Shown here: positions 48,782 to 60,999 of the stretch, one piece after another
How the letters are laid out: each line of letters begins with the position of its first letter
Numbering within the stretch: the stretch's first letter is position 1
Made by a program: the position numbers and the translations under genes
Assembly: GCA_030248225.1 (NCBI GenBank)
Contig: JASANE010016281.1
Span: 84,422 to 148,421, forward strand
DNA length: 64,000 nucleotides
From: Trileptium ribeirensis
Lineage: Eukaryota; Nematoda; Enoplea; Enoplida; Thoracostomopsidae
Reading direction: 5' to 3'
The notes under the pieces: model-generated
What the model was told of the DNA's origin: nothing
Seen by the model: only the letters and a program-made list of their open reading frames with translations
Databases searched by the model: none

Positions 48782-49401
48782 TTAATACATATAGTTATAA
48801 CAACTCAATTTTTCACGAATAATATTGTACAACTTTTCATTGTATTCAATGTTTATCATTGTACAAGCATCTTTAATGTCCTGCTTGCAGTATCGCGAAG
48901 AATGCTTGCAGCCACCAGCTTGAGCGTGAAGTCGTTGCCCAGGATCCTCGTAATAACATGCGTCGCATTCGTCTTTGTACTGTTTATGGAGCTTCTCGAG
49001 CACTCGTTCAGCTTGTTGTAATTGCTGGAACTGGATGCGCTGGAAGATGCGATCCCAAACCAGCTTCTGCACCTGCATCACATCGATGCAGATGATCGAA
49101 CGGAGGATACTCCAGAATTCGTTCTCGATGATCAGGTGCGGATCTTCGCAGCGATCGAAATTGATCCGATCGTAGACCATATCCGCCAGTCGTTGCGCGT
49201 CCGCTCGTCTATCGAGGTCGTTGTCGAGTTGATCTTCGACTGCATCGCTAGTTGTTGGAACGTCGCTGACAAGCGAACACCGCCACCAAGCAGCGCATAG
49301 TTGAACAGCGAGTCGTCGTCGTTGAACAGAGAGTGGTGGTCGTTGAACAGTGAGTCGTCGACCAATACATCCGAATTACCAACGGACTGAGTGAAAGCCA
49401 T
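48782..49401 (-). CDS. Leftward Polinton gene split over two frames
   Basis: On the minus strand, one frame starts MAFTQSVGNSDVLVDD (49,401) with the repeat DSLFND-HHSLFND-DDSLFN and stays open to 49,132. The other frame is open from about 49,375 to the stop at 48,782; after about 49,265 it looks more protein-like (SDVPTTSDAVEDQLDND..., then MVYDRINFDRCEDP from 49,180 and a helical, Cys-containing C-terminus). One protein of about 205 residues would result if the frame changed near 49,265-49,300. That could come from an indel, a sequencing error, splicing or frameshifting. No family is recognised. It is one of few leftward Polinton genes. Confidence 0.45.
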
Positions 49402-49587
49402 AACGAAGTGAGTGTAAAAAACAAACTTGAAAGTGAATCCAAAACCAGTGAAGTCTTGATTAAATAACCATCTACACCATCTGTCAAAACAGCATCATAT
49501 GTCACCTCCACATACCCCACACCATCGATATTTACCCCACACAAGCCATATATCAACCCCACATACTACCCCACAGGATATGCAGTA

Positions 49588-49776
49588 ATGACGACATTGC
49601 GACGCGTATCCATCACAACCCGGATTCGATCAGTATCTCCAGATTCGCGACTGTTTCCTATAATGTTTTCAAACCGCCTCTCCACCACCACCCGGTTATT
49701 ATTACTAATTATGGTTTTATCAGGTTTGTTAATAGTTTTATTAATTAATTTAATAATTGTATATTGTGAACCATAA
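49588..49776 (+). CDS. Possible small single-pass membrane protein
   Basis: The 62-residue ORF has a basic Ser/Arg-rich N-terminus and a strong hydrophobic helix near the end (LLLLIMVLSGLLIVLLINLIIVY). An 89-residue antisense ORF overlaps it, so only one, or neither, is real. It lies 130 bases inside the right terminal repeat. Confidence 0.3.
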   Translation: MTTLRRVSITTRIRSVSPDSRLFPIMFSNRLSTTTRLLLLIMVLSGLLIVLLINLIIVYCEP

Positions 49777-49906
49777 AAATATGATTCATCCCCCGATGAA
49801 CCATGTTTTTCAAATATGTGTGGGGTTATAAACATCTTTAAGAATATGTCATGTGGTTATTGAGTATATTATATATATGCGTGTGGGGGTCATTAATCAA
49901 CCACCA

Positions 49907-49988
49907 CACTTGTGTGGGGGCCATCTGTCACCCCACTTCCCCCACCACTGTGTGGGGGGGGGGGTAAAACCCCCATTTTCTATCTACT
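49907..49988 (-). repeat. Polinton right terminal inverted repeat
   Basis: Read inward from 49,988 it starts AGTAGATAGAAAATGGGGG, then TTTTACC, a C-run, CACACAGTGGTGGGGG, AAGTGGGGTGA and GGCCCCCACACAAGTG. These are the same blocks as the left end, inverted. CCCCACA words continue inward to about 49,500. Confidence 0.9.
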
Positions 49989-50915
49989 CGAAAACGAATT
50001 AGCAGAGCCATGGCCTCATTTGTAATATAACTTACGTGAAAAGAATTTGTTGTTTTTATTGCTTACATGTATAAGAAGTATATTATGCATATATAGTTTT
50101 CCAGCAAATCATTTTGTTGTTACATCCACTTTACTTCAATTTAAGGCAGTCGTTTAGTTATAGTGCTAGATCTACCGTTCTTGGGATTTTTGCAACTCCA
50201 AATGTTTGAGATCCGAAATTAAGTCAAAAGTTAACAAACTGCAAGAAATCTATTGTGGTCGCTCCATCTGGCCCACTAACTGTGACCTCAAAAAATCGAA
50301 AAGAAAATTTTGTCAGAGATGTGGGTAAAATGGGTATTTTCTGAACCAGCTCATCGAGCTGAATCGATTGGTACCAAAATTTTATCTGTAACTTCAAAAT
50401 TGACGAAATTTCGGCTGGGGGGATAACCGAAAAGACCCAACCAAAATACCAAAGTTTAACAACTTTAAGATAAATAGAAGGGTTTAGCAGTTGATGATGA
50501 AGCTTATAAAAAATTTTACAGAAGTTGATGAATAACTGAGTCAATATATAATCATATCGTCTAAATTTTTGTATAACTATATATTATTGACCGCATCGCG
50601 TTGACAAATAACAATCCAACTCGACCGGTCGAGAACGTTACCCGTTCGACACGATAGTAAACCCATAACCGGCTACCGATAAGTTTGAACTAGAAAGTCA
50701 CATCTAGGCTGTATGTTTTCTGCCAGCATCTTATGGAGCAATGGAAAATATTTTAATAACGTTTGTAGGTTGGGTATCCGACCCTTCAATGTGCGCTATT
50801 CCGACATTGGTTCTATGCGGTTAGCCAAAGCCGAATATTAGGGAGCCTTACAGTAACCTGACAAATTTCAATGCGACCCAACCCTGCACGAATATATATT
50901 AATTTTATATGTATA
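49989..50915. other. Flanking non-coding sequence right of the Polinton
   Basis: No gene is supported; a minus-strand open stretch of about 106 codons at 50,224-50,544 shows no motif. There is no match to the base sequence left of the Polinton that would reveal a target duplication. Confidence 0.4.
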
Positions 50916-51735
50916 TATTTAACATTCATGTTTCACACATATATACATAATCGGTGTAACTACGTATATTGTAAAACATGAACATTAATTGGACAGTAAA
51001 TTTATTGTATGTTGTCATTGCGAAATGTATTTACACACATTCAGGGGGTTCACCGCAAGGGGGACAGTAGGAGCCGTGCCCCACCCTCGTTCATACATAT
51101 ATACATAATCGGCGCAACTATGTATACAGTAAAACATTTTTATTAATATCACAATAAAGTTATTGTATGTTGTCATTGCGAATTGTATTTATATACATAT
51201 CAGGGGGTTCACCACTAAAGGGACACTGGGGGCCGTGCCCCACCCTCGTTCATACATATTTACATAATCGGCGAAACTATGTATACAGTAAAACATGTAC
51301 TTTAATATCACAATAAATTTATTGTATGTTGTCATTGCGAATTGTATTTATATACATATCAGGGGGTTCACCACTAGAGGGAACACTGGGGGCCGTGCCC
51401 CACCCTCGTTCATACATATTTACATTATCGGCGCAACTATGTATACAGTAAAACATGTACATTAATATCACAATAAATTTATTGTATGTTGTCATTTCAA
51501 AACGTATTTATATACATATCAGGGGGTTCACCACGAGAGGGACACTGGGGCCGTGCCCCACCCTCGTTCATACATATTTACATAATCGGCGAACTATGTA
51601 TACAGTAAAACATGTACATTAATATCACAATAAATTTATTGTATGTTGTCATTTCAAAACGTATTTATATACATATCAGGGGGTTCACCACGAGAGGGAC
51701 ACTGGGGCCGTGCCCCACCCGCGTTTTAATGTTAT
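50916..51735. repeat. About 159-bp tandem repeat array, five copies
   Basis: CAGGGGGTTCACC recurs at about 51,042, 51,201, 51,360, 51,520 and 51,677, giving periods of 157-160 bp. Units share CCGTGCCCCACCCTCGTTCATACATAT, TTGTATGTTGTCATT and CTATGTATACAGTAAAACATG. The last two units are nearly identical. It is a short satellite with no coding content. Confidence 0.9.
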
Positions 51736-52364
51736 TGCCCCACCCTCCAAGTTTAAGTCTGCAAAAAATTTTTAAACATGCTATCGCCCGGTCACTATGT
51801 TCAGTTCAGTGCCACAATGCGGGAAGCCCCCTGTAGAAATTTTTTCATGACTCCACTGACATACATGTTATTTATTTCAGTAATTATATTTAGTTAAGTA
51901 GTTATGTACATATATCCACGAATTTATAGCTACGTGCATAAACATATATCTGATATATCTCATACATACAAACGACACATATCAACCTGTAGATCTCCTA
52001 GGTCTACTGGTTGAAGGGCTGGCAGATGACATCTTCTTTTGTTTCTTTTTAATTCAACCAGGCAAAGTATATATAGTAACCGTAAAAAATAGTAAAAAAT
52101 CAAACATTAATGCAATAATGACATGGTTAGTGAAGATGTGGACTGATTAAAGGCTACTAACGATCTATCCTTAAGAAAACATGGCAAAACGTATTCTCCT
52201 AAACACATTCGGGTACACCAAAAGTTTAAAGCTTACATAATGTTGTCCTGATATGAGTTCCTCCATTTCACAACTGTTTTACAATAAACTATTTTTGTAC
52301 GTCTAATCCCGAGAATTTCTTTTTAATTTTTAATACAGGTCGCCTAGTTGACACGTCGCTAAAT

Positions 52365-52960
52365 TCAAAAAATAAGGTAACACATAAGTCTACGAGTCCA
52401 TGAATAATTTTTGTATGTCATCATAAGACCATAGTTCAAACGTGGCCTTTCTAAAGATTCCAAACCACTTAACAGTTTATCAACATAACATAATCCCTGC
52501 ATACCAGTGGGTAAACGTCCAGGGAAAAGTCTTGTTACGCACTCAATTGCTTCGATATCTTTTATCAAACAAGGGTTCCAAATTTCCGATGCATACTCGA
52601 AATGCGAACGAACAAAAGTCAAGTAAAGTTTTTTGAAAAGTTTATGTCTTGAAACAAAGGCGCGAAAAATGAGGTTGACTAAACACAAACACTTAATTTT
52701 AAGCTTAAACACATGGTCAGAAAATTTTAGATTGGAAATGGTTACACCTAAATCTGTCACAGAATTGAAAGAAAGTGTTGTTTCAGTAGCCGTGATGTTA
52801 TCAAAGGGATATTTTTTCCAAAGTATAAAGAAGTGCATTTTTGAGCAACGATTTTCAGTCCATTTTTAGCATACCAGCAACAAATTTTTGCGAAAAGATC
52901 ACAATCATCTATGTTTTCAAAAATACCCTTTAGAATCAGCAAATATTTTGCTTAGGCAAA
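52365..52960 (-). pseudogene. Non-LTR retrotransposon relic (RT C-terminal part)
   Basis: On the minus strand the order is: a piece with FENIDDCDLFAK (degraded (Y/F)-A-D-D box), WYAKNGLKI and KCTSLYFG; then, after a frame change, SVTDLGVTISNLKFSDHV, LIFRAF, LYLTFVRSHFEYASEIWNPCL, IE-VTRLF and LESLERPRL. This is the characteristic C-terminal reverse-transcriptase region of jockey/CR1-like elements. The catalytic Ala-Asp pair is damaged and frames are broken, so it is dead. Confidence 0.8.
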
Positions 52961-53149
52961 AGTCTACAAACTCAACAATGTCACTTATATATGTAACAAG
53001 GCCGCTCCGGTACATGGGACTTTGCAGGCGACACCGAGTCCTCGAGATGAGATTTAAAATTCCCAGACGACACAGTGAGTTAAGAAAATTTGAAAATACA
53101 GGCCGGGTCTCGACGCGATGGTCAGCCCATGGCCAGGGCTAACATAACG

Positions 53150-56100
53150 GAAAAAATTATAGACTCTATAAATTGAGTTGATTCATCTGTTTGTGCATTT
53201 TACTTCGGTTTTGTGTTTCTCTGTTTTGTCTCGTGGTTTTGTATGATAAAATATGCATGTATTTGCTATTATTTTTATCAGTAACTTTCTTATGTAGCGT
53301 ATATTTGAGGCAAGGATTTTGTGAATATATATTTAGGGTTATTTCGTAAACTTCCCTGATAAAATTGTGTGATCATATCAGGAGAAATTATCAAGGCTAA
53401 CTTAATGTTTCGTGTGACGCTCACCACAACACAACTTTAGCGAGACTCACCCTACCCTGAAAATTGATTTTGGTTATGTTGTATCGAATAAAATCTTGTC
53501 ATACAAAACTGATTATTAACGGAAAGTAACCTTATATAAAAGCTTATATAAAAACCAAATAGAAATATATCTACACAAGCTACTCTAGACTCGCAGGCTC
53601 GGATTTTGTGCTCTGTAACCTGCTTTGTTGGACTTTTGTTGACAGTGCATTCAAAATTTTTAGACATATAGCAACAAACTTTCAGGATGTCATAGACTTA
53701 AGATCTTGCATAGGCTTATGTATGCTTCCGTGTAATTACAAGCTAGGGCTATACCTAACTTCGAAAAATACCGTGCCTTTACGAAACTTAACTGCATGCT
53801 ATATATGCTTCGAGAAGACCTGACAATGGCATATCTGTGCTAGGAGATATCAGTATCAAGTTTACCTAGTTGTAGCACAACAAGGTTCATGGACAAAACT
53901 CCAAGTAGCAAACTTTTATTTTGATTAGCCATAGATGTCGCTTAGGGATAGCTTTAGCGAAAATGTTAGTTGGCATCGACAGATAGAGAGTTTAAAGAAA
54001 ACACCCGCATGGTAAACGCGCCCACGTTTCAGCCATAGTATCGATCTGAGAAAATTTTGACCTCAGGACGAGCGAACGCATAAACCTCAAATTTTTACAT
54101 GGCGACTTAATCTCTGATTTTAGAAAGCTTTTTATTGTTACAGCACCGTCCTTTGGGCTTTCATACAGTACTCATAGATTTAAATTTTTTAGCATTTTCA
54201 CTCTGCATGGATATTTAAAATGAGTCATTGGCACGACGACTAGTTCGTTCGCACCTGTATACGGGAGACCAACACTCGTCAAATATGAAAAATACGAGCG
54301 TTGGAAAACACTATACACATAATGTCAACCCAAAATAGCACACAGACACAAACAACACACATCATATAAACATCTAGTATGGATCAAATTCGGGTTGGGA
54401 AATGGACAAATGGGAGAGACCAACGATGTAAAATTGAGTTTTGGGCTGGACTCGAGCATTGAAGTAGAACAACGACCGGAATGGCCATCGGATGTAAACC
54501 GAATAGCATAGGAGAACAAGTGTATAACATACATTATACGGAAATGACTTATAATTTTAGTTAAAGGTACAGTTTTGAACAAACATAGGCCACGTTCAGC
54601 ACCTCAAATATGGCTCCAGGTGGTGCGCAAGACATAGATGTGGATCATAGAACTATCATAAAAGCTAGTTATATCTTTTCGAGCACTAAACCCTTTAAAT
54701 TGCAGGTCGCTAAAAGTGGCACAAAACGCCCCACCTAATTGTTCTTAAAATTTTGTGTTAGTCGACGACATTTATAGTTGTGTGCAACCATGCCCCGAGC
54801 TCTTAAGACAAAAGACTGGTATTATACTTTTAGGTAAAGTTATTAGTCCTTATCAGCGGTCAAAATTTGTTACTTAAAGATGTTTTGAAAATGGAACATA
54901 ATTAATACTAGAAAGGCAAGGGTGGTTTCAGTTAGGATGTACATATCACCGATTGAGATTGAAATCACGAGGAAATTGTATATTTAAGTTTCTCCTGATA
55001 AATATAATATTTACAGCTCCGGGTTATAACATTGCCTTATGGGTATTGACTTGCTTTCAATGCAACAAAATTTTAGGAATGTTTCGTCAACACAACACTA
55101 ACCTGGCAAGAACGGCGCTAGACGTATTACCAACAGATGTGTCATAAATTAGAGTCGAAGCCGGAAATGTGAGTTATCTTTAAGACTATGATCATCTTCT
55201 AAGTTCGCATTTCTTATGCGCCGACTTAGTGAAATATACGACATAAAATTTAGTGTAACAAGCACACTGGACAAATGCTAAAAATTCATAATAGCTAAAA
55301 TTTTAGCCTAGCAGTAGGGACAAGATGCCCCTGAGCATAACATTAAAAATCATTAGTTAGGAACCTCGGAAAATTTGAGCAAATGTGCGAACAGCTCAGA
55401 CCCAAGGCCTGTAAGAGAAAAAGCATCTTAATTTGCGGAGCAATAAGATGGGAGTGTTTTGAGTATTTGTCGTTTTATTCGTTGGAGCCCGTTAGGTTTT
55501 CATATGCATATGGAGAGTGCTTGGGAATCTGTTCATATAATTGCGAAAGTGCGCTGACTGCCTGGTATGCAGTCAACGTAACAGAAATTTTAGTTTTACT
55601 ATGTTCCGCTTTCCGTGTACACGAGGAAACGACTACTCTACAAACGATTATTGAGAGGTATAGACAAGTTTCGCAGGTAAGTTAGGATTCGATAATTCGA
55701 GCCTCGGTAAACTAGGCTGTAAGAGGAACTGATTAAAAGTAGAACTTCTGGCCAAGACTAGGACTTAACTCGAACTGAGTGGTTGCTATCTTGTAATTTC
55801 ATTAGACATATAGATGGTGCCAATTGGAACTAAAGTTTAGTGGCAAACCGAGAGTCCGATGAGATGCGTCCCCAAGCGCTAAAGTAATGACATTTTATAG
55901 TTTTGTCACGGGATTTGTGAAATTGGCCGTAGGGAGTTGATTGAGCATACAAACACCCTAGAAACTGGGAGTGACAGAATAAACTGGAGACTTGGTTTTG
56001 ACCTGCAATTTACAACCGAGACAAATGGGCTAATACGCGTATATGGTGGGTCAACAGCAGTATATATAGAGTGGGATTATAGGTGCTAAGCAATGACAAA

Positions 56101-57940
56101 GATTACAACAAAACAATGTTCACGAGCGTCAAAAGTGTTTGAGGTAAGAACCGTGCTATCGTGAATAATCACGCCCCTCAGATCGACAACTTCATCGGTG
56201 CAGAATTTTTAGACAATAAAATTGGAAGCATCGCTGCGCACCTTCTTTCTCGTCTAGCACGGCTCTGGTTTCTACAATATTACGGTACATAGTTTGTTTT
56301 GCCTACTTGCCATGCGTTGCCAGTCTGCAAAATAATAGGCCACCTGCAAAATGGACGTCAGTCGTATAGCGACCAAATGAATGTGCTCATATATATAGAA
56401 AGTATATGCAATTGCGAGTGACCCAACCCTAATCTACGTATTTTCACACCGCCGGCAGGCAATCAAGCTTTGTAAAAGGCTTATACCTAAATATTGATCA
56501 TGGATTACTTGTCTGAAACCTAGGGTACTCTGTGTTCAACAGAACTGATTTAGAAATAGTTGTGTCCTTCTCGCTAGGTTAGATTTTGTACATAGCTCGA
56601 AAAGTAGTAATTAAGTTGAGAATCTAGCTGTAAAGCTGAACACCGGTCGAGAAGAACCTAAGTTGATGTGGTTATATTTTGTGCCATACATTTTTTGTAA
56701 CAATACATTGATGCATTCTGATTTGTTTTGACACATGTTAATCATTGTCAAACGCATTGTTAGTGATCTATCGATTCTATAAATTAACATGTATAATTTA
56801 AGTCCGTTGTTACTCGCAACATTTAGATCAAACGTGAAATTTCTGTTTCCTTGTCCGAATAATATTAGCCTCCCTTTGCAAACTGGACGGAATTTCGAAG
56901 TACAATCAGGTGTTCCTTTCCAGTCAATAGCTGCGCTAAAAGTTTCGAAATCAATCTTCTTGGAAGGAACTATTGTTGCCTGATGCTAAGTAGCGCTCAA
57001 TGATCGCTCTTGAATTCTACACTGAGGTTGTTTTAAGTATTGCTTAGATCGAATTGACTCGTCTGATTTTTATGGTACGCTTTATCTTGTCTTGACATTC
57101 GCCTTATCACACAGCAACTATACTCGTTCACCATGTCTGTACGTTCAAATAAACTCTGAAAATCAATACCTTAGTGTCTAGTGTTCATTGCCAGCAGCGT
57201 TATATGTTGAATATTTTTCCACCCAAACAGGTCAGATATCCACGCTATGAGGTGTAGATGAATGGTCACAAGTCCAAACGTGTATAGTTTACCCTAAGTT
57301 ATAACGTTGTTAAAAAGTGAAAGGCTAGCTAGAGGAGTTTACAAGATAATCAATAAACACTTGCTCATCAAATTATCAGACACCGCAATATGTCAAAATG
57401 TACTTTTCCAAAGGATACAATAGTTAAAAGATACTAAATACTATTAACAGAATATCCAATAAATAATCCGAGGTTAAACATCAGGGACCGCCGCAACCAT
57501 GTGGAAGCCACAATAGGTATTAAATTGCTGGGCGAATTGATGCCTCGAGAGGCTTAGGTTGAGATAAAGTTCCCATGATTTGATAACTCACATGTTTTTC
57601 ACCAGCTGCGCACTTTTTCGAATGTGATGATACAATCTAATCAAACAATTTTCGAGTGAGATCGATATAGAGAATAACGGCTTGACATTATGGCTTGTGA
57701 GCAGATGTCAGTGTCAGCCTCCCTGTAGGACCTCAGCAATCATACCAGATACTAGACACGTGCGCAACCAATCGGGCGGGTTCTGAATAAACATCGTAAT
57801 GCGCGCCTGAGACTTGCTAAGCTCCATCAGTGTCTTGGATCTGACCCAGAAAAGCTAATAAATCTGTCAGATTCGCAAAATTTCGATCCAACCACGAGGT
57901 TATGATAGCCGGGCATGGTGCTTGCAAGTTGCACCATGCA
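53150..57940. other. Non-coding region, no recognised genes
   Basis: Mostly unique AT-rich sequence. A 100-codon open stretch at 55,383-55,685 (+) contains a Cys/Tyr-rich run and a helix ending in charged residues. It could be an exon, but I recognise nothing and see no compelling splice context. Confidence 0.35.
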
Positions 57941-57949
57941 GCGGCGCAC

Positions 57950-58960
57950 TATAATTATATATACTACAAATCAAATTGGCACCGATAGACTGCCCTGCGG
58001 AACGCCAAATGTTACTTTACCATAATCAGAATCATCACCATCGATGTGAACATACTGCTGCCGATTATATAGTGTTAGATAATAGGTAGATATATAGATC
58101 ATATATAGATAATCTCAGGCTATATAGATAAACCATTTCAGCAACTCTCCCAAATTCCAATATTCTAAGCCTTTCCAATCAATTTTTCATGCGGTTTAGA
58201 ATCAAAAGCCTTGGATATGTCCAAGCAAAAACTTATTTCCCTGAGTCGATACATATGGACCAATCGGTTAAGGTAGACCCCTTCGAAAGAAAAACATATT
58301 GGTCTGGTGTTGTTATGGAATTATCGGTTAAAGATTGCATCAACGATTCCTTAACGATCGATCCAAAGGTCTTTATAAATCCGATAATTATAAACCTAGT
58401 CCATAAATCCTTTTTGTGCAACGTTGCAATTTTTTAGATGTTCCAAAGATGAGGGGCTAGTTTTTCGATCAAGAATTTGGAAAAAATATTACCAAGGTGC
58501 CCACGCAGAGAAAGAGCTATTAACTTCAGGAAAAACTGCGAAATGCCATCCGGCCCTGAACTGTACTCGGTGTTTAAATCATTCAAATGTTTTCCGACCA
58601 CTTCTGTGGCCGATTTCGGTTAGCATTAAAATTTTAATTAGGCAAAAATTGGTTCAAATCAGTACCAACAGAAGAAACCGATTGAAATATTCACAGATCT
58701 GCAGGTAAGATTGGCTCTGAGTCGGATGACATAATGCATGGAATTATAGATTGACAATAAAATTTACATTTAACAAATTTCCAAAAAGCTTTAGATGTCT
58801 CCTGTTCAAAAATCTTAGTCACGCAAATAAATAACACACCTCTTTGCTTTACGAGACTGTTTAACAACTTCAAGCAACTTAGCACGATTTTGTTATTTCT
58901 ATCCTTCAAACGTTCTTTACAAGCTTAGTCGGGTCAAATGAAGGGTTTTTGAGGTAGCTT
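57950..58960 (-). pseudogene. Non-LTR retrotransposon relic (central RT)
   Basis: Minus-strand translation, in pieces, gives KAFWKFVK (about 58,795), EYSSGPDGIS (about 58,555), CLDISKAFDSKPH (about 58,190-58,225) and VTFGVPQGSLS (about 57,975-58,015). These are in the right order for the fingers and palm of a jockey/CR1-type reverse transcriptase. Stops and frame changes separate them. Confidence 0.75.
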
Positions 58961-59100
58961 AGCAACGTCTGGATCGCCTGGAAAACATTCTCCATGAGAC
59001 ATCATTTTCGGTCTGGCTCCATCGTTTGTCTTTAGTATAGTAAACCTGGAAATGGGACCAAAAGTATTTTTGGACCGTCACGAAAGTTGTTCCGACAGCC

Positions 59101-59433
59101 TCATCTCAATTTCAAGGTTTTCGCAGTACTTATAAGTATGGGACAAATTAGCTTTGCTATCATTAATTCTTTTTGATAAGGGTTCTGGAACATCGACGAT
59201 AACGAGATTATATCCCTTTCTCTTTTTTCCAGAATCTCCAGAACAAGGTCGTTGACAACATTGGTGGCGAGCTCCATGGCAGATTCAGTTACGTAGGGTA
59301 GTAATTCTCGCAATTGAGTGTCCGACATAACCGTGAATCCAGGCTGACCCTGAGAGATCGATGTTGGAACAGCGGCGATGCGAGAAATATTCGGTGTTGT
59401 TTTATCATTATAGAATAAACTATTCCATAACAT
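59101..59433 (-). other. Unassigned open reading stretch
   Basis: 110 codons without a stop; from an internal Met it reads MSDTQLRELLPYVTESAME and stays charged and helical to the end. It may be an exon or a decayed mobile-element piece. No family was recognised. Confidence 0.25.
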
Positions 59434-59583
59434 TATTGTTTAATTTCGAATAGTTTTGATTCTGAAACCGTAAGAATGCAATGATTCTAAGCATGTCGCA
59501 TCTTCAACCGGAAGAACATCGGCTAAAGCTGACACTTATGAGAAGCAACCGCAGTCAAAATGAGTAAACCGAGCACACAAGGA

Positions 59584-60063
59584 ACAGCCAACCACATATA
59601 TGTATTATTTTCCGAACCACAATGTCAATGACGATTTGTTCGATAAACATTTTTTTCAGACAACCCTATCGACAGTATTTTAAGAAAAATCTACTCCAAA
59701 GGAAAAACGAATCTACAGTAAGAATTAAAAGCAATCAAATTCGGCGGGATGTGCGACGCTCGCAATTAACAATGTTCTCTGGCTTGCCTGTTTTTCCTCA
59801 CAACTTTCCACCGTTGTTCCTAAACAGCCAACCACATATATGTATTATTTTCCGAACCACAATGTCAATGACGATTTGTTCGATAAACATTTTTTTCAGA
59901 CAACCCTATCGACAGTATTTTAAGAAAAATCTACTCCAAAGGAAAAACGAATCTACAGTAAGAATTAAAAGCAATCAAATTCGGCGGGATTTGCGACGCT
60001 CGCAATTAACAATGTTCTCTGGCTTGCCTGTTTTTCCTCACAACTTTCCATCGTTGTTCCTAA
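59584..60063. repeat. Tandem duplication of 240 bp
   Basis: The block 59,584-59,823 is repeated at 59,824-60,063 with very few differences (for example GATGTGCG/GATTTGCG and CCACCG/CCATCG). An open frame running through both copies is a consequence of the 240-bp (80-codon) period, not evidence for a gene. Confidence 0.95.
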
Positions 60064-60400
60064 ATTTTGGTAATATCGCTAAAAATGACATAGAGGGTGT
60101 CTTATTCCCATAGTGGCGAGCCCTTATTTCCTATAGACAGCTTATCTTATATTTACGTATTGCTTCTGTAGTAATGTTTGTGACTACAACACAACAACGT
60201 ATCAGCAAGATTCCGCTAGCAGTGATATTGACTCGCCGGTTTTACACCACTACGAATTGAGCGGTATAGACACAGCATTGCAAAGCGATGACTGCTAACG
60301 GCCGGAGTAAAGATATATACTGCCCATACTGAAGGAATAAAGTTGATGTACCAAGGAAAAAGAAAAACGTTTGATTAAATAAAATTAATTGGATCACTTA

Positions 60401-60941
60401 TGCGGCGTTTACGTTATAAAACGCCCGCCATGTGGAAGATTTGTCCACGTGTGGTCATGACCACACCATGGTGCATGGTATTCGGACGGACATACAGTGC
60501 AGCACAAGTCATGGTGTAGCTGACACCATGTATATTACACTATGGTGTCTTCGACACCCTATGTTTGAATACTTATTTTAAAAAAAGGCGGGAAAACTAG
60601 CTAACTCAAATTTCAAATGATTTACGCTAATTGAGCGTAACCCATAAACCATTGCGTTGAAATCTTTGCATAGGAAGTGCGCGGACAGAAGTTAAACCGT
60701 GTAAACATCATACAACGGAAAAAACGTCAAGACATCTTCCCAAAGGACTTTCATCACCGTTAGCTAGAAGTTAATGGTGTCCATGACACCATGTATAAAT
60801 GCTGATGGTGTCCGAAACACTATATAGAATTGCTTAGAATACAGTGATGGTGTTCTGTACACTATATCGTTAACGGTGTTAGGCAGGCTGTACGTGGACC
60901 AAACTTCCACATGGCGGGCAACTTATAACGTAAACGCCGCA
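60401..60941. mobile_element. PIF/Harbinger-type MITE with internal hairpins
   Basis: The 541-bp element has inverted ends of about 50 bp: TGCGGCGTTTACGTTATAA...CCGCCATGTGGAAG and its inverse CTTCCACATGGCGG...TTATAACGTAAACGCCGCA. It is flanked on both sides by TTA (60,398-60,400 and 60,942-60,944), the 3-bp target duplication of PIF/Harbinger elements. Inside are repeated ATGGTGTC/GACACCAT half sites. No transposase is encoded. Confidence 0.88.
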
Positions 60942-60999
60942 TTAGTGCATCAATAATAGATTTGCAAAATCATTATTACCGTTGAGTTTATCCTAGTAA

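Larger units (their letters stand above)
21245..49988 (+). mobile_element. Maverick/Polinton carrying a nested retrovirus-like element
   Basis: Imperfect inverted terminal repeats (21,245-21,329 and 49,907-49,988) bound this element. It encodes protein-primed polymerase B, a retrovirus-type integrase, a packaging ATPase, and penton-like and double-jelly-roll capsid proteins, which together define Polintons. Without the nested retroelement it is about 15 kb, within the family's usual 15-20 kb. Most genes read rightward. No adenain-like maturation protease was found. The 6-bp sequences flanking the ends (TATATT and CGAAAA) do not match, so no target duplication is visible. The ORFs are largely intact, suggesting a recent insertion. 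Confidence 0.93.

Noticed and set aside
49022..49300. + strand ORFs opposite the leftward Polinton gene
   Set aside because: They overlap a better-looking minus-strand frame and have no upstream motif copy.
21239..49994. 6-bp target-site duplication of the Polinton
   Set aside because: The flanks TATATT and CGAAAA do not match even when the boundary is shifted by one base.
59622..60113. 163-codon ORF as a gene
   Set aside because: It is a 240-bp tandem duplication read through twice; the repeat period is a multiple of three, which keeps the frame open. No motif.
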